Below, piece after piece: positions 8,138-16,706 of a DNA stretch of 64,000 bases. This DNA comes from Thermovibrio guaymasensis. GTDB taxonomy: Bacteria; Aquificota; Aquificia; Desulfurobacteriales; Desulfurobacteriaceae. Below the pieces are notes generated by a model. It saw only the letters and a list, made by a program, of their open reading frames with translations. It ran no database searches and was not told where the DNA came from. The position numbers were made by a program, and so were the translations under genes. The stretch lies in assembly GCF_003633715.1 (NCBI RefSeq), contig NZ_RBIE01000001.1:434001-498000 (forward strand), in the 5' to 3' direction. The stretch's first letter is position 1, and each line of letters opens with the position of its first letter.

Positions 8138-10753
8138 CTATGAAATTGCCTTTATTATCTCCTCTTCTATCCTCTTTAGCTTTTCCTGATCCTCTATTTT
8201 CCTGTAGTTTATATCGGTTATGTAGAAACTGTCTATAACCCTGTTCCCTTCGGTGGCAATTATTGCCCTCCTAAGCCTTGTCTCCTGTTCAATTAGGACT
8301 TTTGTTATCATGTAGAGAACTCCAAGTCTATCGTAGGTGGAGACTTCAACAATTGTGAAGTCCTCTGATGTTTTGTTATCTATCTTCACCTTAGTTTCGG
8401 GTAAGGGAAGATTTCGCCTAAAGGTCTTTGGCTTTAGTATGCTATCAAACTTATCTACCTGGAGCTCCCCCCGGTAGAGTTCCTTTAAGAGTTTCTCAAA
8501 CTCACTAATTTTCTCTTCCGGAAGGGGTTCTTCTGCAATCGTTGAGACGTGGATTGTGTAAACCATACAGTCGCAGTCGTCTTCTATGGCCCTGTTTATA
8601 TTTGCTCCTTTTATGTTTATCCCTAAGTAGGATAGTATTCCGGCAATTTTGTTAAAGAGTCCCCTCCTGTACTTCGTGATTATTACAAGTTTTGAATATC
8701 CAATATCGGGAAAGTTTTCCCAATAGGTTGTATATTCTAGTTTTTCCTTTCTAATTTCTTTCATTAAGAGCATATGTTTTGCTATTTCCTTTGAAGAATA
8801 GGTTATTAAATAGTTCTCATCGGCGTTTTTGAAGAACCTTTCGACAGATTCTGGCTTTATTCTTCCTTTAAGGAGCTCTTTTACCTTTTCCTTCCTCCTT
8901 TTCAGTTTCTCCTTTATAAGTTCTCCGGCACTTTTATTCTCTGTAAAGAGGGAGAGTGTTGATTCGTATAACTTCCACAGTAAACTGCTCTTCCAGTTAT
9001 CCCAGGCACCTGGCCCAACAGCTTTAATGTCGGCGTAGGTTAAGAGGAAGAGTTTCTTTAACCTCTCCTCAGTTCTACACTCCTCCTTAAACTGCTCAAC
9101 TAGTTTAGGGTCTGATATGTCCCTCCTAAAGGCGAGGTGGGCCATTAGAAGATGATTCCTTACAAGCCAAGCTACTTCGTTAATCTCCTCTGGACTGAAT
9201 CCCATTTCTGATAAGTATCTCTTTGTTAATCCTGCCCCTACTAGTTCGTGTTTACCGGGCTTTCCCTTCCCAACGTCGTGGAAGAGAGCAGCTATGAATA
9301 GGAGTTCTGGCCTTTCAAGGTCTTGAAGAATCTGGTAGAGCTTTCCTTTTTCCTTTACAGAAGTCCCGCTGGTTCCTTTTTCCGATAACTTTTCTATTTC
9401 TCTAACTGTGAGTATGGAGTGAATGTCCGTTGTGAACTTGTGGTAAGTGTCGTACTGAAAGTGTCCCCTTAACCTCTCAAAGTCTGGAATAAGAGCTCCT
9501 AGAACTTTTGTGTCGTGCATGAGCTCAAGGGTGTAGGATAGCCTTTCTGGAGAAGTCAGGATTTCCCTAAATTCCCTTAAAACCTCTTTCTTTCTGAACT
9601 TACTTTTATAGGTTTCTGCTGAGAGCTTAAAGAGCGAAAAGGTTGAAGGGGAGAGTTCCAGCCCTTTTTCTTGGATTAGTTTAAAGCCTTTTATTACTAG
9701 GAGAGGTTCTTTTACTATGGAACTCTCGCTGCTCTCTTTAACGTAGAGTGTGTTGTTTTCAACGTAGAAGTTGTCAATCTCTTCCCGTGGAGTTAAGAGA
9801 ACTTTTAGTGAGAACTCCCTACTTCCTCTCTTAAGTTCTTCTCTACAGCTCTTTACTATCTCGTCTGTTATGACCGATAGGTCTATGGCAGAACTAAAGA
9901 AGTTTTTCATAAACTGTTCTACTCCACTCCTATCCTTCTTAAATCCGAAGAATTCGGCAACTTCTCTCTGCATCTCAAAGGAGAGTATATCGCTCCTTCT
10001 ACCGTTTACTATGTGAAGTTGGTTCCTAACTCTAAGGAGGAAGTCGTAAGCAGAGATAACGTCTCTAAAGCTCCTCCTGTCAAGTATTTTTCTGTCTAGA
10101 AATCCTGAGTAATTCTCTATTCCGTAAGTTATTTTTGCAATCCAGAAGGCTTCGTGTAGATCCCTTAATCCTCCCTTACTCTCTTTAACGTTTGGTTCCT
10201 GGTAGTAAACGGTTCCGTAAAACCTTTTATACCTTCCCCTTCTTGCTACAAGAATTTCATTTATTAAACTTTCCTTGTTTTCCTTTATGAATTTTTCAAA
10301 ACTTTTGGAAAATTTCTTCTCTACTTTTACTTCTCCTTTAACTACTCTCCTTTGGAGTAAATTTGTAAAGACTGAAAGGTCGCTCTTTGAAAGTTCAAGG
10401 GCTTCCTCTATACTTCTGGGGGCAAACCCTAAATCCCTTTTAAGTGAGAGGAGGAAATAGTAGAAGCCTTCAACGTCCTCCAGGTGACTTTCCGTTAGTC
10501 TCCCGTCATAAATAAGGTTGATGTCTATATCTGAGTGAAAGTTTAGTTCTCCTCTTCCGTAGCCTCCTAAAGCTATAAGGACTACAGGAACGTCCCAGTT
10601 TCCAAAGAAGTAGGGGTAAACTTTCCTAAGGAGCTTATCAAGGGCTTTCTGAAGGTGCTGGGCAACTGTAAATCCGGTCTCTTTTTTCCGGTGAAGTTCC
10701 TTTGCCCTTTCAATCTCCTGAAAGAAACTTTCCTTTGCAGCTTCTAACGTCAA
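8138..10753 (-). CDS. glnD: Bifunctional uridylyltransferase/uridylyl-removing enzyme (PII regulator)
   Basis: Nitrogen sensor that uridylylates and deuridylylates the PII protein according to glutamine level. Domain order is complete: nucleotidyltransferase with GGYGRGEL and Asp75/Asp77 in HSDIDINL; a GlnD-type helical linker; the HD hydrolase with LFHDVGKGKPGKHE near residue 495; and two C-terminal ACT domains (about 690-760 and 800-870). At 871 residues it has family length. Start TTG 10753 overlaps the stop of the preceding phospholipase-D-like gene by 4 bases (TTGA), so translation is probably coupled. It ends a clpX-tpiA-secG-PLD-glnD series. Confidence 0.95.
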   Translation of the reverse strand: MTLEAAKESFFQEIERAKELHRKKETGFTVAQHLQKALDKLLRKVYPYFFGNWDVPVVLIALGGYGRGELNFHSDIDINLIYDGRLTESHLEDVEGFYYFLLSLKRDLGFAPRSIEEALELSKSDLSVFTNLLQRRVVKGEVKVEKKFSKSFEKFIKENKESLINEILVARRGRYKRFYGTVYYQEPNVKESKGGLRDLHEAFWIAKITYGIENYSGFLDRKILDRRSFRDVISAYDFLLRVRNQLHIVNGRRSDILSFEMQREVAEFFGFKKDRSGVEQFMKNFFSSAIDLSVITDEIVKSCREELKRGSREFSLKVLLTPREEIDNFYVENNTLYVKESSESSIVKEPLLVIKGFKLIQEKGLELSPSTFSLFKLSAETYKSKFRKKEVLREFREILTSPERLSYTLELMHDTKVLGALIPDFERLRGHFQYDTYHKFTTDIHSILTVREIEKLSEKGTSGTSVKEKGKLYQILQDLERPELLFIAALFHDVGKGKPGKHELVGAGLTKRYLSEMGFSPEEINEVAWLVRNHLLMAHLAFRRDISDPKLVEQFKEECRTEERLKKLFLLTYADIKAVGPGAWDNWKSSLLWKLYESTLSLFTENKSAGELIKEKLKRRKEKVKELLKGRIKPESVERFFKNADENYLITYSSKEIAKHMLLMKEIRKEKLEYTTYWENFPDIGYSKLVIITKYRRGLFNKIAGILSYLGINIKGANINRAIEDDCDCMVYTIHVSTIAEEPLPEEKISEFEKLLKELYRGELQVDKFDSILKPKTFRRNLPLPETKVKIDNKTSEDFTIVEVSTYDRLGVLYMITKVLIEQETRLRRAIIATEGNRVIDSFYITDINYRKIEDQEKLKRIEEEIIKAIS

Positions 10754-11292
10754 TTTGTAAGACCTGCTAACTTCCAGAGTTTTGAGAAGTTCTTTTCGTA
10801 CATCTTTATAAGTTTTGAGTCATTTTCTATTATGACAAGGTTTTCGTCGTTCCTTTTCTCTGCGCTTTCGGTCCAGTTGAAACTTCCAGTTGAAATTACT
10901 TTTCCGTCGTAAATTGCATACTTGTTGTGCATCAATCCCCCACCGCTTCCTCTCTTGTATCTTACTTCAATTCCTGCCTTTTCAAGGAGAGGGCCAACGC
11001 AGAAACGGGACTTTCCGTTTCCCTCATCTATTATTACTCTTACTTTTACCCCTCTCCTGTGGGCGTCAATTAGGGCTTTTGCGATTTTCTTACTGGTAAA
11101 TGAGTATATAGCAATGTCTATACTTTCCCTTGAGTTCTCTATCAGGTTAACTATTGCGTCTCTACACCCTCCCCTTGGCGAGAAGAAGACTTCAGTCCTT
11201 ACTTCTCTAGTGCCAACCGGATGTTTAACTTCTACGTTCTGACAACCGGTAAAGAGGGTTAGTGATAAGAGAATAAAAAGGAGAAATCTCAC
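10750..11292 (-). CDS. Phospholipase-D-like lipoprotein (single HKD domain)
   Basis: A 180-residue protein with a lipoprotein signal (LTLFTGC, lipid Cys17) and one PLD domain. The HKD motif is HNKYAIYDGKVISTGSFNW, with His, Lys and Asp spaced as in Nuc-type endonucleases that act as dimers. It may be an envelope-anchored nuclease or phosphodiesterase; natural DNA uptake genes (comEC, comF) occur in this window, but any link is speculative. Start GTG 11292 overlaps the secG stop (GTGA), and its own stop overlaps glnD, so it is translationally coupled on both sides. Confidence 0.85.
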   Translation of the reverse strand: MRFLLFILLSLTLFTGCQNVEVKHPVGTREVRTEVFFSPRGGCRDAIVNLIENSRESIDIAIYSFTSKKIAKALIDAHRRGVKVRVIIDEGNGKSRFCVGPLLEKAGIEVRYKRGSGGGLMHNKYAIYDGKVISTGSFNWTESAEKRNDENLVIIENDSKLIKMYEKNFSKLWKLAGLTN

Positions 11293-11573
11293 TCCTTCTG
11301 CTCCTTTTTATTTACCACCTTTTCAACTACTGAGGAGCTCTTTAAAAACTTCGTTCCGGCAACTGAAAGGAGAAGGGAATTTATGAGGAAGAGAGCTCCA
11401 AGGACTGCCGTTGTCTTGGTTAAGACCGCTCCAGTTTCAGCTCCAAAGGCTGACCCTGTGGAGCTCCCTCCCATCATTGCAACTCCGCCTTCGCTCTGCC
11501 CAGGTTGGATTATTATTACCAAAATGAGTAAAACTGCCAATATTGCATGAATAATCAGGAGAAAAGTGAACAT
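11289..11573 (-). CDS. secG: Protein translocase subunit SecG
   Basis: Small subunit of the SecYEG channel. It has two membrane spans (about residues 3-22 and 55-75) separated by a Gly/Ser-rich loop (QPGQSEGG, MMGGSSTGSAFG), and a charged C-terminus. At 94 residues it is a normal size. ATG 11573 overlaps the tpiA stop region, with GGAGG 6 bases upstream inside tpiA. tpiA-secG adjacency is common in bacteria, which supports both calls. Confidence 0.94.
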   Translation of the reverse strand: MFTFLLIIHAILAVLLILVIIIQPGQSEGGVAMMGGSSTGSAFGAETGAVLTKTTAVLGALFLINSLLLSVAGTKFLKSSSVVEKVVNKKEQKE

Positions 11574-12329
11574 TTAAGCCTCCCTATCAAACTGTACTAT
11601 TGCGCTGAAGCTTTCAGCCTTGAGGCTTGCTCCTCCAACGAGTGCTCCGTCAATGTCGGGCATTTCAAGTAAGCCTTTGGCGTTTTCCGGCTTTACGCTT
11701 CCACCGTAGAGTACCCTAACTCTACCTGCCTTTTCTTCTCCAAAGAGCTCCTTCAGTATCTCCCTTATAAATGAATGAACTTCCTGAGCCATTTCTGGGG
11801 TTGCGGTTTTACCTGTTCCTATAGCCCATACAGGCTCGTAAGCTATTACAAACTCGTCCTTAGAACTTAACCCCTTTAAACCTTCTCTAACTTGTTTCTC
11901 AATTACCTCTTCTGTCCTTCCCTCTTCTCTCTCCTCAATTCTTTCGCCGACGCAAAGTATGGGAATTAGTCCGTGTTTAACAGCCGAAATTACTTTCTTG
12001 TTAATCAGTTTGTCATCTTCGCCGAATATGTGTCTCCTTTCAGAGTGGCCAAGGATTACAAATGAGCATCCAACGTCTTTGAGCATTAAGGGAGATATCT
12101 CACCTGTAAAGGCTCCCTTTTCTTCGTAGAACATGTTTTGACCACCAAGTAGTATTTGGCTGCCCTCTAGTTCCTTACTTACAGGGTAGAGGGCCGTAAA
12201 AGGAGGACAGATAAGGACGTCTCTGTCCTCTACACATTTAAGCCTTTCTTTCAGTCCTCTAACGAGTTCAATGGCCTCTGGAACGGTTTTATTCATTTTC
12301 CAGTTTCCAGCTATGAGTAACCTCCTCAA
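11574..12329 (-). CDS. tpiA: Triosephosphate isomerase
   Basis: Interconverts dihydroxyacetone phosphate and glyceraldehyde 3-phosphate. Catalytic residues are visible: Lys in AGNWKMN at the N-terminus, His in GHSERR, Glu in AYEPVWAIGTG, and the phosphate loop GGSVKPEN. I choose TTG 12329, giving MRRLLIAGNWKMN, the usual N-terminus; a GTG at 12341 touching the clpX stop would add four residues but has no ribosome site. 251 residues is standard. It lies between clpX and secG. Confidence 0.95.
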   Translation of the reverse strand: MRRLLIAGNWKMNKTVPEAIELVRGLKERLKCVEDRDVLICPPFTALYPVSKELEGSQILLGGQNMFYEEKGAFTGEISPLMLKDVGCSFVILGHSERRHIFGEDDKLINKKVISAVKHGLIPILCVGERIEEREEGRTEEVIEKQVREGLKGLSSKDEFVIAYEPVWAIGTGKTATPEMAQEVHSFIREILKELFGEEKAGRVRVLYGGSVKPENAKGLLEMPDIDGALVGGASLKAESFSAIVQFDREA

Positions 12330-12340
12330 CCTATCCCCCA

Positions 12341-13573
12341 CTATGAAGCTTTTGTCAATTCATACTTAGGCTTTCCAGTTTTTACTGCTTCGGCGTCAAT
12401 TATAACTTTTTTAACGTCCTTCCTTGTGGGTACTTCAAACATAACGTCTGTCATCAGTTTCTCCATAATTGCCCTGAGGCCTCTTGCTCCCGTCTTTCTC
12501 CTTATTGCCTCTTTTGCGATTTCCCTTAGTGCATCCTCGGTAAACTCAAGCTCAACGCCTTCAAGTTCAAGCATCTTCTTGTACTGCTTAACTAGGGCGT
12601 TCTTAGGTTCTGTTAATACTCTAACGAGGTCTTCCTCTTTGAGCTCTTTTAAAGTTGCCACTACAGGCAACCTTCCTATTAGCTCCGGAATTAGTCCAAA
12701 CTTAACTAGGTCGTCCGGCTCTACGTGTTTTAAGAGTTCATCCCTCTCCATCCTCTTCTTATCAACGTCTGCAGTGAACCCTAAAGAGCCCTTTCCAATT
12801 CTCTTAGCTATTATATCCTCAAGTCCTACAAAGGCTCCGCCACATATGAAGAGTATGTTTGAAGTGTCAATCTGGATATACTGTTGGTGGGGGTGCTTCC
12901 TGCCTCCTTGGGGGGGGACGTTCGCAACTGTTCCTTCAAGGATTTTTAAGAGTGCCTGCTGGACTCCCTCTCCAGAGACGTCCCTCGTAATTGATGGGTT
13001 TTCGCTCTTCCTTGCAATTTTGTCTATTTCATCAATGTAGATTATTCCTTTCTGTGCCCTTTCAATGTCGTAGTCTGCTGCCTGAATTAACCTTAAAAGG
13101 ATATTCTCAACGTCCTCTCCTACGTACCCTGCCTCTGTAAGTGTTGTTGCGTCGGCTATTGCAAATGGAACGTCAAGGAGTTTTGCAAGTGAGCGGGCAA
13201 GGAGAGTCTTTCCTGAACCTGTAGGTCCTATTAAGAGTATGTTGCTCTTTTCTAGCTCTACGTCATCAACAGTCCCACCTGACATTATCCTCTTGTAGTG
13301 GTTGTAAACGGCCACTGAGAGGACTTTCTTAGCCTCTTCCTGCCCTATTACGTACTGGTCAAGGAACTCTTTTATTTCCTTTGGTGTTGGAAGCTTATCA
13401 ACTTTGACAGGAGCTCCTTTCTTTCCCTCCTCCTCGTGGAGCATTTTGTAACACTCATCTATACAGTAGTTGCAAATCGCAACTCCTCCAGGTCCTGTTA
13501 TCAATGCCTCAACTTCGTTTTGTGAACGGTTACAGAAGGAACACCTTCTTACTGGAGCTTTAGTTTCAAACAT
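12341..13573 (-). CDS. clpX: ATP-dependent Clp protease ATP-binding subunit ClpX
   Basis: AAA+ unfoldase that feeds substrates to ClpP. The N-terminal zinc domain has CSFC and CNYC (Cys11, 14, 34, 37). It then has Walker A GPTGSGKT, pore loop GYVG, Walker [10 protein letters not shown], the LGF loop used to dock ClpP (GSLGFTAD), and sensor [12 protein letters not shown] start at ATG 13573 because GAGGG lies 5 bases upstream and the N-terminus then matches the family; an in-frame ATG at 13618 lacks a ribosome site. A run of eight C at about 12910 is intact in frame. clpP is not in this window. Confidence 0.95.
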   Translation of the reverse strand: MFETKAPVRRCSFCNRSQNEVEALITGPGGVAICNYCIDECYKMLHEEEGKKGAPVKVDKLPTPKEIKEFLDQYVIGQEEAKKVLSVAVYNHYKRIMSGGTVDDVELEKSNILLIGPTGSGKTLLARSLAKLLDVPFAIADATTLTEAGYVGEDVENILLRLIQAADYDIERAQKGIIYIDEIDKIARKSENPSITRDVSGEGVQQALLKILEGTVANVPPQGGRKHPHQQYIQIDTSNILFICGGAFVGLEDIIAKRIGKGSLGFTADVDKKRMERDELLKHVEPDDLVKFGLIPELIGRLPVVATLKELKEEDLVRVLTEPKNALVKQYKKMLELEGVELEFTEDALREIAKEAIRRKTGARGLRAIMEKLMTDVMFEVPTRKDVKKVIIDAEAVKTGKPKYELTKAS

Positions 13574-13657
13574 TCTGCCCTCTCTCTTTAGTTTTGCTAA
13601 CTGGGAAATATATACCATCGGTGATAAAATCGGCAGAAAAAGTGGGAGGAGTTGTAG

Positions 13658-14290
13658 ATGGTTAGGGTTAAAGTCTGTGGAATAACTAACCTTGAGGATG
13701 CCCTTACCTCCGTTAAGGCCGGAGCAGATGCCGTTGGTTTCATAATTTACTCTGAAAGTAAGAGGTTCGTAAAGGCTAAGGACGTGAGGAAGATTACTTC
13801 TAAACTTCCCCCTTTCGTTTCAAAGGTTGGAGTTTTTGTAAATGAAGATCCCCGCGACGTTCTAGAGATTCTAAGCTATGCCCACTTAGACTTTGCTCAA
13901 CTTCACGGAGAGGAGACCCCTGATGACTGTGACTATATAGGAGCCCACAGGGTTATAAAGGTTTTCCGTCTAAAGGGTGAGGATGAGATTGAGAAGATAG
14001 GGCCCTACGTCGGAAAGGTGAGGGCTATCCTTCTTGATACTTACGATACTAAGGTTTACGGCGGAACAGGAAGGCCCTTTGATTGGACTTTGGCCTTAAA
14101 GGTTAAGGAGAGGTTCCCGGAGCTCCCCCTTATTCTCTCTGGAGGACTTAACCCAGATAACGTAGTAGAGGCTGTAAGGAGTGTTTCTCCCTTCGCTGTT
14201 GACGTTTGTAGTGGCGTTGAGAGGGAGGCTGGGGTTAAGGACCCATCTAAGGTTGAGACTTTTGTTAAGAGGGCTAAGTGCTCCCTTTAA
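13658..14290 (+). CDS. trpF: Phosphoribosylanthranilate isomerase
   Basis: Tryptophan biosynthesis step converting N-(5-phosphoribosyl)anthranilate to the ribulose phosphate form. The TIM-barrel landmarks are [12 protein letters not shown] (catalytic Cys) at the start, QLHGEE, the catalytic Asp in LLDTYD, and [10 protein letters not shown] plus VDVCSGVE near the end. 210 residues is normal. ATG 13658 has GGAGGA 7 bases upstream. It stands apart from other trp genes, divergent from clpX. Confidence 0.95.
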   Translation: MVRVKVCGITNLEDALTSVKAGADAVGFIIYSESKRFVKAKDVRKITSKLPPFVSKVGVFVNEDPRDVLEILSYAHLDFAQLHGEETPDDCDYIGAHRVIKVFRLKGEDEIEKIGPYVGKVRAILLDTYDTKVYGGTGRPFDWTLALKVKERFPELPLILSGGLNPDNVVEAVRSVSPFAVDVCSGVEREAGVKDPSKVETFVKRAKCSL

Positions 14291-14355
14291 GTTGTAATTA
14301 ATTTCCTCTGATGATAACTTGGAGAATAATCTCAATTTAGTAAGGAGAATTAGTT

Positions 14356-14853
14356 ATGGGAAAGAAAGCAAGGGAACTGGTGGGGGAGCACGCAGATAGG
14401 ATTGTAGAGCTCCTAAACAGAGCTCTAGCCGATGAGTGGCTTGCCTACTACCAGTACTGGATCGGTTCTAAAGTTGTGAAGGGACCTATGAAGAGCGCAG
14501 TTGAAGCTGAACTTGTCCAGCATGCTGCCGATGAGCTTCGTCACGCCGATATGCTCGTTATGAGGATTTTAGAGCTAGGGGGAACTCCAGTTCTTACGCC
14601 GAAGAAGTGGTTTGAGCTTACGAACTGCGGTTATGAAGAACCTGATAACCCTTTTGTAAAGAGAATCCTTGAGCAGAATATTAAAGGGGAACGCTGTGCG
14701 ATTGACGTTTATAACCAGATTGCTTCCTATACTAGGGATGTAGACCCGGTAACTTACAACATTGCAGTTCAAATTATGACTGACGAGATGGAGCACGAGG
14801 AGGACCTTCAGTCACTCCTTGAGGATATTGAGAACATGAAGTTTCTCAAATAG
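14356..14853 (+). CDS. Dps-like ferritin (DPSL/thioferritin type)
   Basis: Ferritin-like four-helix protein of 165 residues. Di-iron ligand positions are seen in ADEWLAYYQY (Glu27), ADELRHAD (Glu60, His63) and late DEMEHEED. Two cysteines (Cys91 in LTNCGYEE, Cys114 in GERCAID) about two dozen residues apart are the signature of the archaeal/anaerobe DPSL or thioferritin group, which uses hydrogen peroxide to oxidise iron. It likely protects this anaerobe from oxidative stress. AAGGAG precedes ATG 14356 by 8 bases. It is monocistronic with a hairpin after the stop. Confidence 0.85.
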   Translation: MGKKARELVGEHADRIVELLNRALADEWLAYYQYWIGSKVVKGPMKSAVEAELVQHAADELRHADMLVMRILELGGTPVLTPKKWFELTNCGYEEPDNPFVKRILEQNIKGERCAIDVYNQIASYTRDVDPVTYNIAVQIMTDEMEHEEDLQSLLEDIENMKFLK

Positions 14854-14858
14854 TTAAA

Positions 14859-14880
14859 GGGGAGGTTATACCTCCTCCCC
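14859..14880. terminator. Hairpin between the convergent ferritin and aspS genes
   Basis: GGGGAGG and CCTCCCC can pair (7 bp, 8-base loop). The stem overlaps the aspS stop and follows the ferritin stop, so it could serve both strands. T-tracts are poor on either side. Confidence 0.4.
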
Positions 14881-16662
14881 CTCTTCATCCTTTATCTCAA
14901 TGTGAAGTTCTTCAAGCTGTTCCTTCCTGACGCTGTCGGGAGCTCCAGTAAGTAAGCACTGTCCCCTTTGGGTTTTAGGGAAGGCAATAACGTCCCTTAT
15001 TGACTCCTCACCCCTCATTATTGCACATAACCTGTCAAGTCCAAAGGCCATTCCTCCGTGGGGGGGAGCTCCGTACTTTAAGGCTTCAAGTAGGAATCCA
15101 AACCTCTCTTTGGCCTCCTCGTCCGAAAGGCCTATTACTTTAAATACCTTTTCCTGAACGTCCTCCCTGTGAATACGGATACTTCCTCCTCCGATCTCAA
15201 CTCCATTTAAGACCATATCGTAGGCCCTTGCCCTTACTTTACCCGGTTCTTCAAGGATCTTCTCAACGTCCTCTTCCTTCGGGCTTGTAAATGGGTGGTG
15301 GAGGGCCTCCCACCTCTCTTCCTCTTCGTTCCACTCAAACATTGGGAAATCTACAATCCAGAGGACGTTTATTTTGTTCTCATCTATTAAGTTTGCCATC
15401 TTTCCAAGTTTTAACCTTAAGTTTGCAAGGGCTGGGTTTACAACGTCCGGTTTATCGGCCACGAAGAAGAGGATGTCGCCCGGTTTTGCATTCAACCTTC
15501 TCAGGATTTCGTCTATCTCATCCTCAGTGAAGAACTTAACTATTGGAGACTGGAGCTTCCCTTCAGGAAGGACTTTAATCCAGGCAAGTCCCTTTGCTCC
15601 GTAAATTCCGACAAACTTTGTAAGTTCATCAATCTCTTTTCTTGACAGTCCGGCTCCGCCTTCAAAGTTTATTGCTTTAACTATTCCACCCTTTTCTGCA
15701 ACTGTTCTAAAAACTTTAAAGTTACACCTTTTAGCAACGTCTGTAATGTTTTTTAGTTCAAGGCCAAACCTGGTATCAGGTCTGTCCGTTCCAAACCTCT
15801 CCATTGCTTCGTCGTAGGACATTACCGGGATTTCTCCGATTTCAACTCCTAAGAGCTCCTTATAGAGGGCTCTTAAGACTTTCTCGGCAACGTCCATTAC
15901 GTCCCTTTCCCTTACAAAGGACATTTCAAAGTCAATCTGTGTGAACTCAGGCTGTCTGTCTGCCCTCAGGTCTTCGTCCCTAAAACAGCGGGCTATCTGG
16001 TAGTACTTGTCAAATCCTGAAACCATGAGTATCTGCTTAAATAGCTGCGGGGACTGGGGAAGGGCGTAGAACTTTCCAGGGTATATTCTGCTTGGAACTA
16101 GAAAGTCCCTTGCTCCCTCAGGAGTGCTCTTTGTAAGGTAAGGTGTTTCAATCTCAATGAAGCCCTCTTTGTTAAAGACCTCCCTTACTACTTGGTACAT
16201 CCTGTGGCGGAAGATTAAGTTTTGAGCCATTTTAGGCCTTCTGAGGTCAAGAAAGCGGTACTTTAAACGGACTTCCTCACTTACCTTTATCTCATTCTCA
16301 ATTGGGAACGGTAGGGGGAGGGAGCGGTTTAGGATTTGGAGCTCCTTTGCGTATATTTCAAACTCTCCCGTTTTAAGCTTTGGGTTTTCGGTTCCCGGAG
16401 GTCTCCTCCTTACTTCTCCCTTTACGGCTATAACGAACTCGTGTCTAAGCTTTTTTGCCTTTTCAACAAGGTCTTCAGAGATTTCGGGGGAAAAGACGAT
16501 TTGAACTTTTCCGGTTCTGTCCCTGAGGTCTGTAAAGACAACTCCCCCGTGGTCTCTCGTTGTGTCAACCCAACCGGCAACCCTTACTTCTTTTCCTAAA
16601 TCCTTCTCTGAAATCTCACCACAGTAGTGGGTTCTTTGGAACGAGCCAAGGTGCTCAAGCAT
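14866..16662 (-). CDS. aspS: Aspartyl-tRNA synthetase
   Basis: Class II synthetase of the bacterial type (598 residues). It has an N-terminal OB anticodon-binding domain (about 1-110). Motif 1 is in FIEIETPYL, motif 2 spans RCFRDEDLRADRQPEFTQ, and motif 3 is in HGGMAFGLDRL. A bacterial GAD insertion lies in the middle (about 290-410). It may also charge tRNA-Asn indirectly, as in many thermophiles; that cannot be decided here. ATG 16662 has GGAG and AAGGA upstream. It lies 44 bases after comEC. Confidence 0.96.
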   Translation of the reverse strand: MLEHLGSFQRTHYCGEISEKDLGKEVRVAGWVDTTRDHGGVVFTDLRDRTGKVQIVFSPEISEDLVEKAKKLRHEFVIAVKGEVRRRPPGTENPKLKTGEFEIYAKELQILNRSLPLPFPIENEIKVSEEVRLKYRFLDLRRPKMAQNLIFRHRMYQVVREVFNKEGFIEIETPYLTKSTPEGARDFLVPSRIYPGKFYALPQSPQLFKQILMVSGFDKYYQIARCFRDEDLRADRQPEFTQIDFEMSFVRERDVMDVAEKVLRALYKELLGVEIGEIPVMSYDEAMERFGTDRPDTRFGLELKNITDVAKRCNFKVFRTVAEKGGIVKAINFEGGAGLSRKEIDELTKFVGIYGAKGLAWIKVLPEGKLQSPIVKFFTEDEIDEILRRLNAKPGDILFFVADKPDVVNPALANLRLKLGKMANLIDENKINVLWIVDFPMFEWNEEEERWEALHHPFTSPKEEDVEKILEEPGKVRARAYDMVLNGVEIGGGSIRIHREDVQEKVFKVIGLSDEEAKERFGFLLEALKYGAPPHGGMAFGLDRLCAIMRGEESIRDVIAFPKTQRGQCLLTGAPDSVRKEQLEELHIEIKDEEGEEV

Positions 16663-16706
16663 CTTTCCTTCTCCTGTTCTTAAGTTTGTTCTGGGAATTT
16701 TACAAC

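Noticed and set aside
12905-12920. Run of eight G in clpX as a possible frameshift
   Set aside because: The reading frame [13 protein letters not shown] continues intact through it, so the gene is whole.
12426-13040. A 204-codon open frame on the plus strand opposite clpX
   Set aside because: It is antisense to a strongly conserved gene, Ser/Ile-rich in the manner of shadow frames, and lacks a ribosome site.
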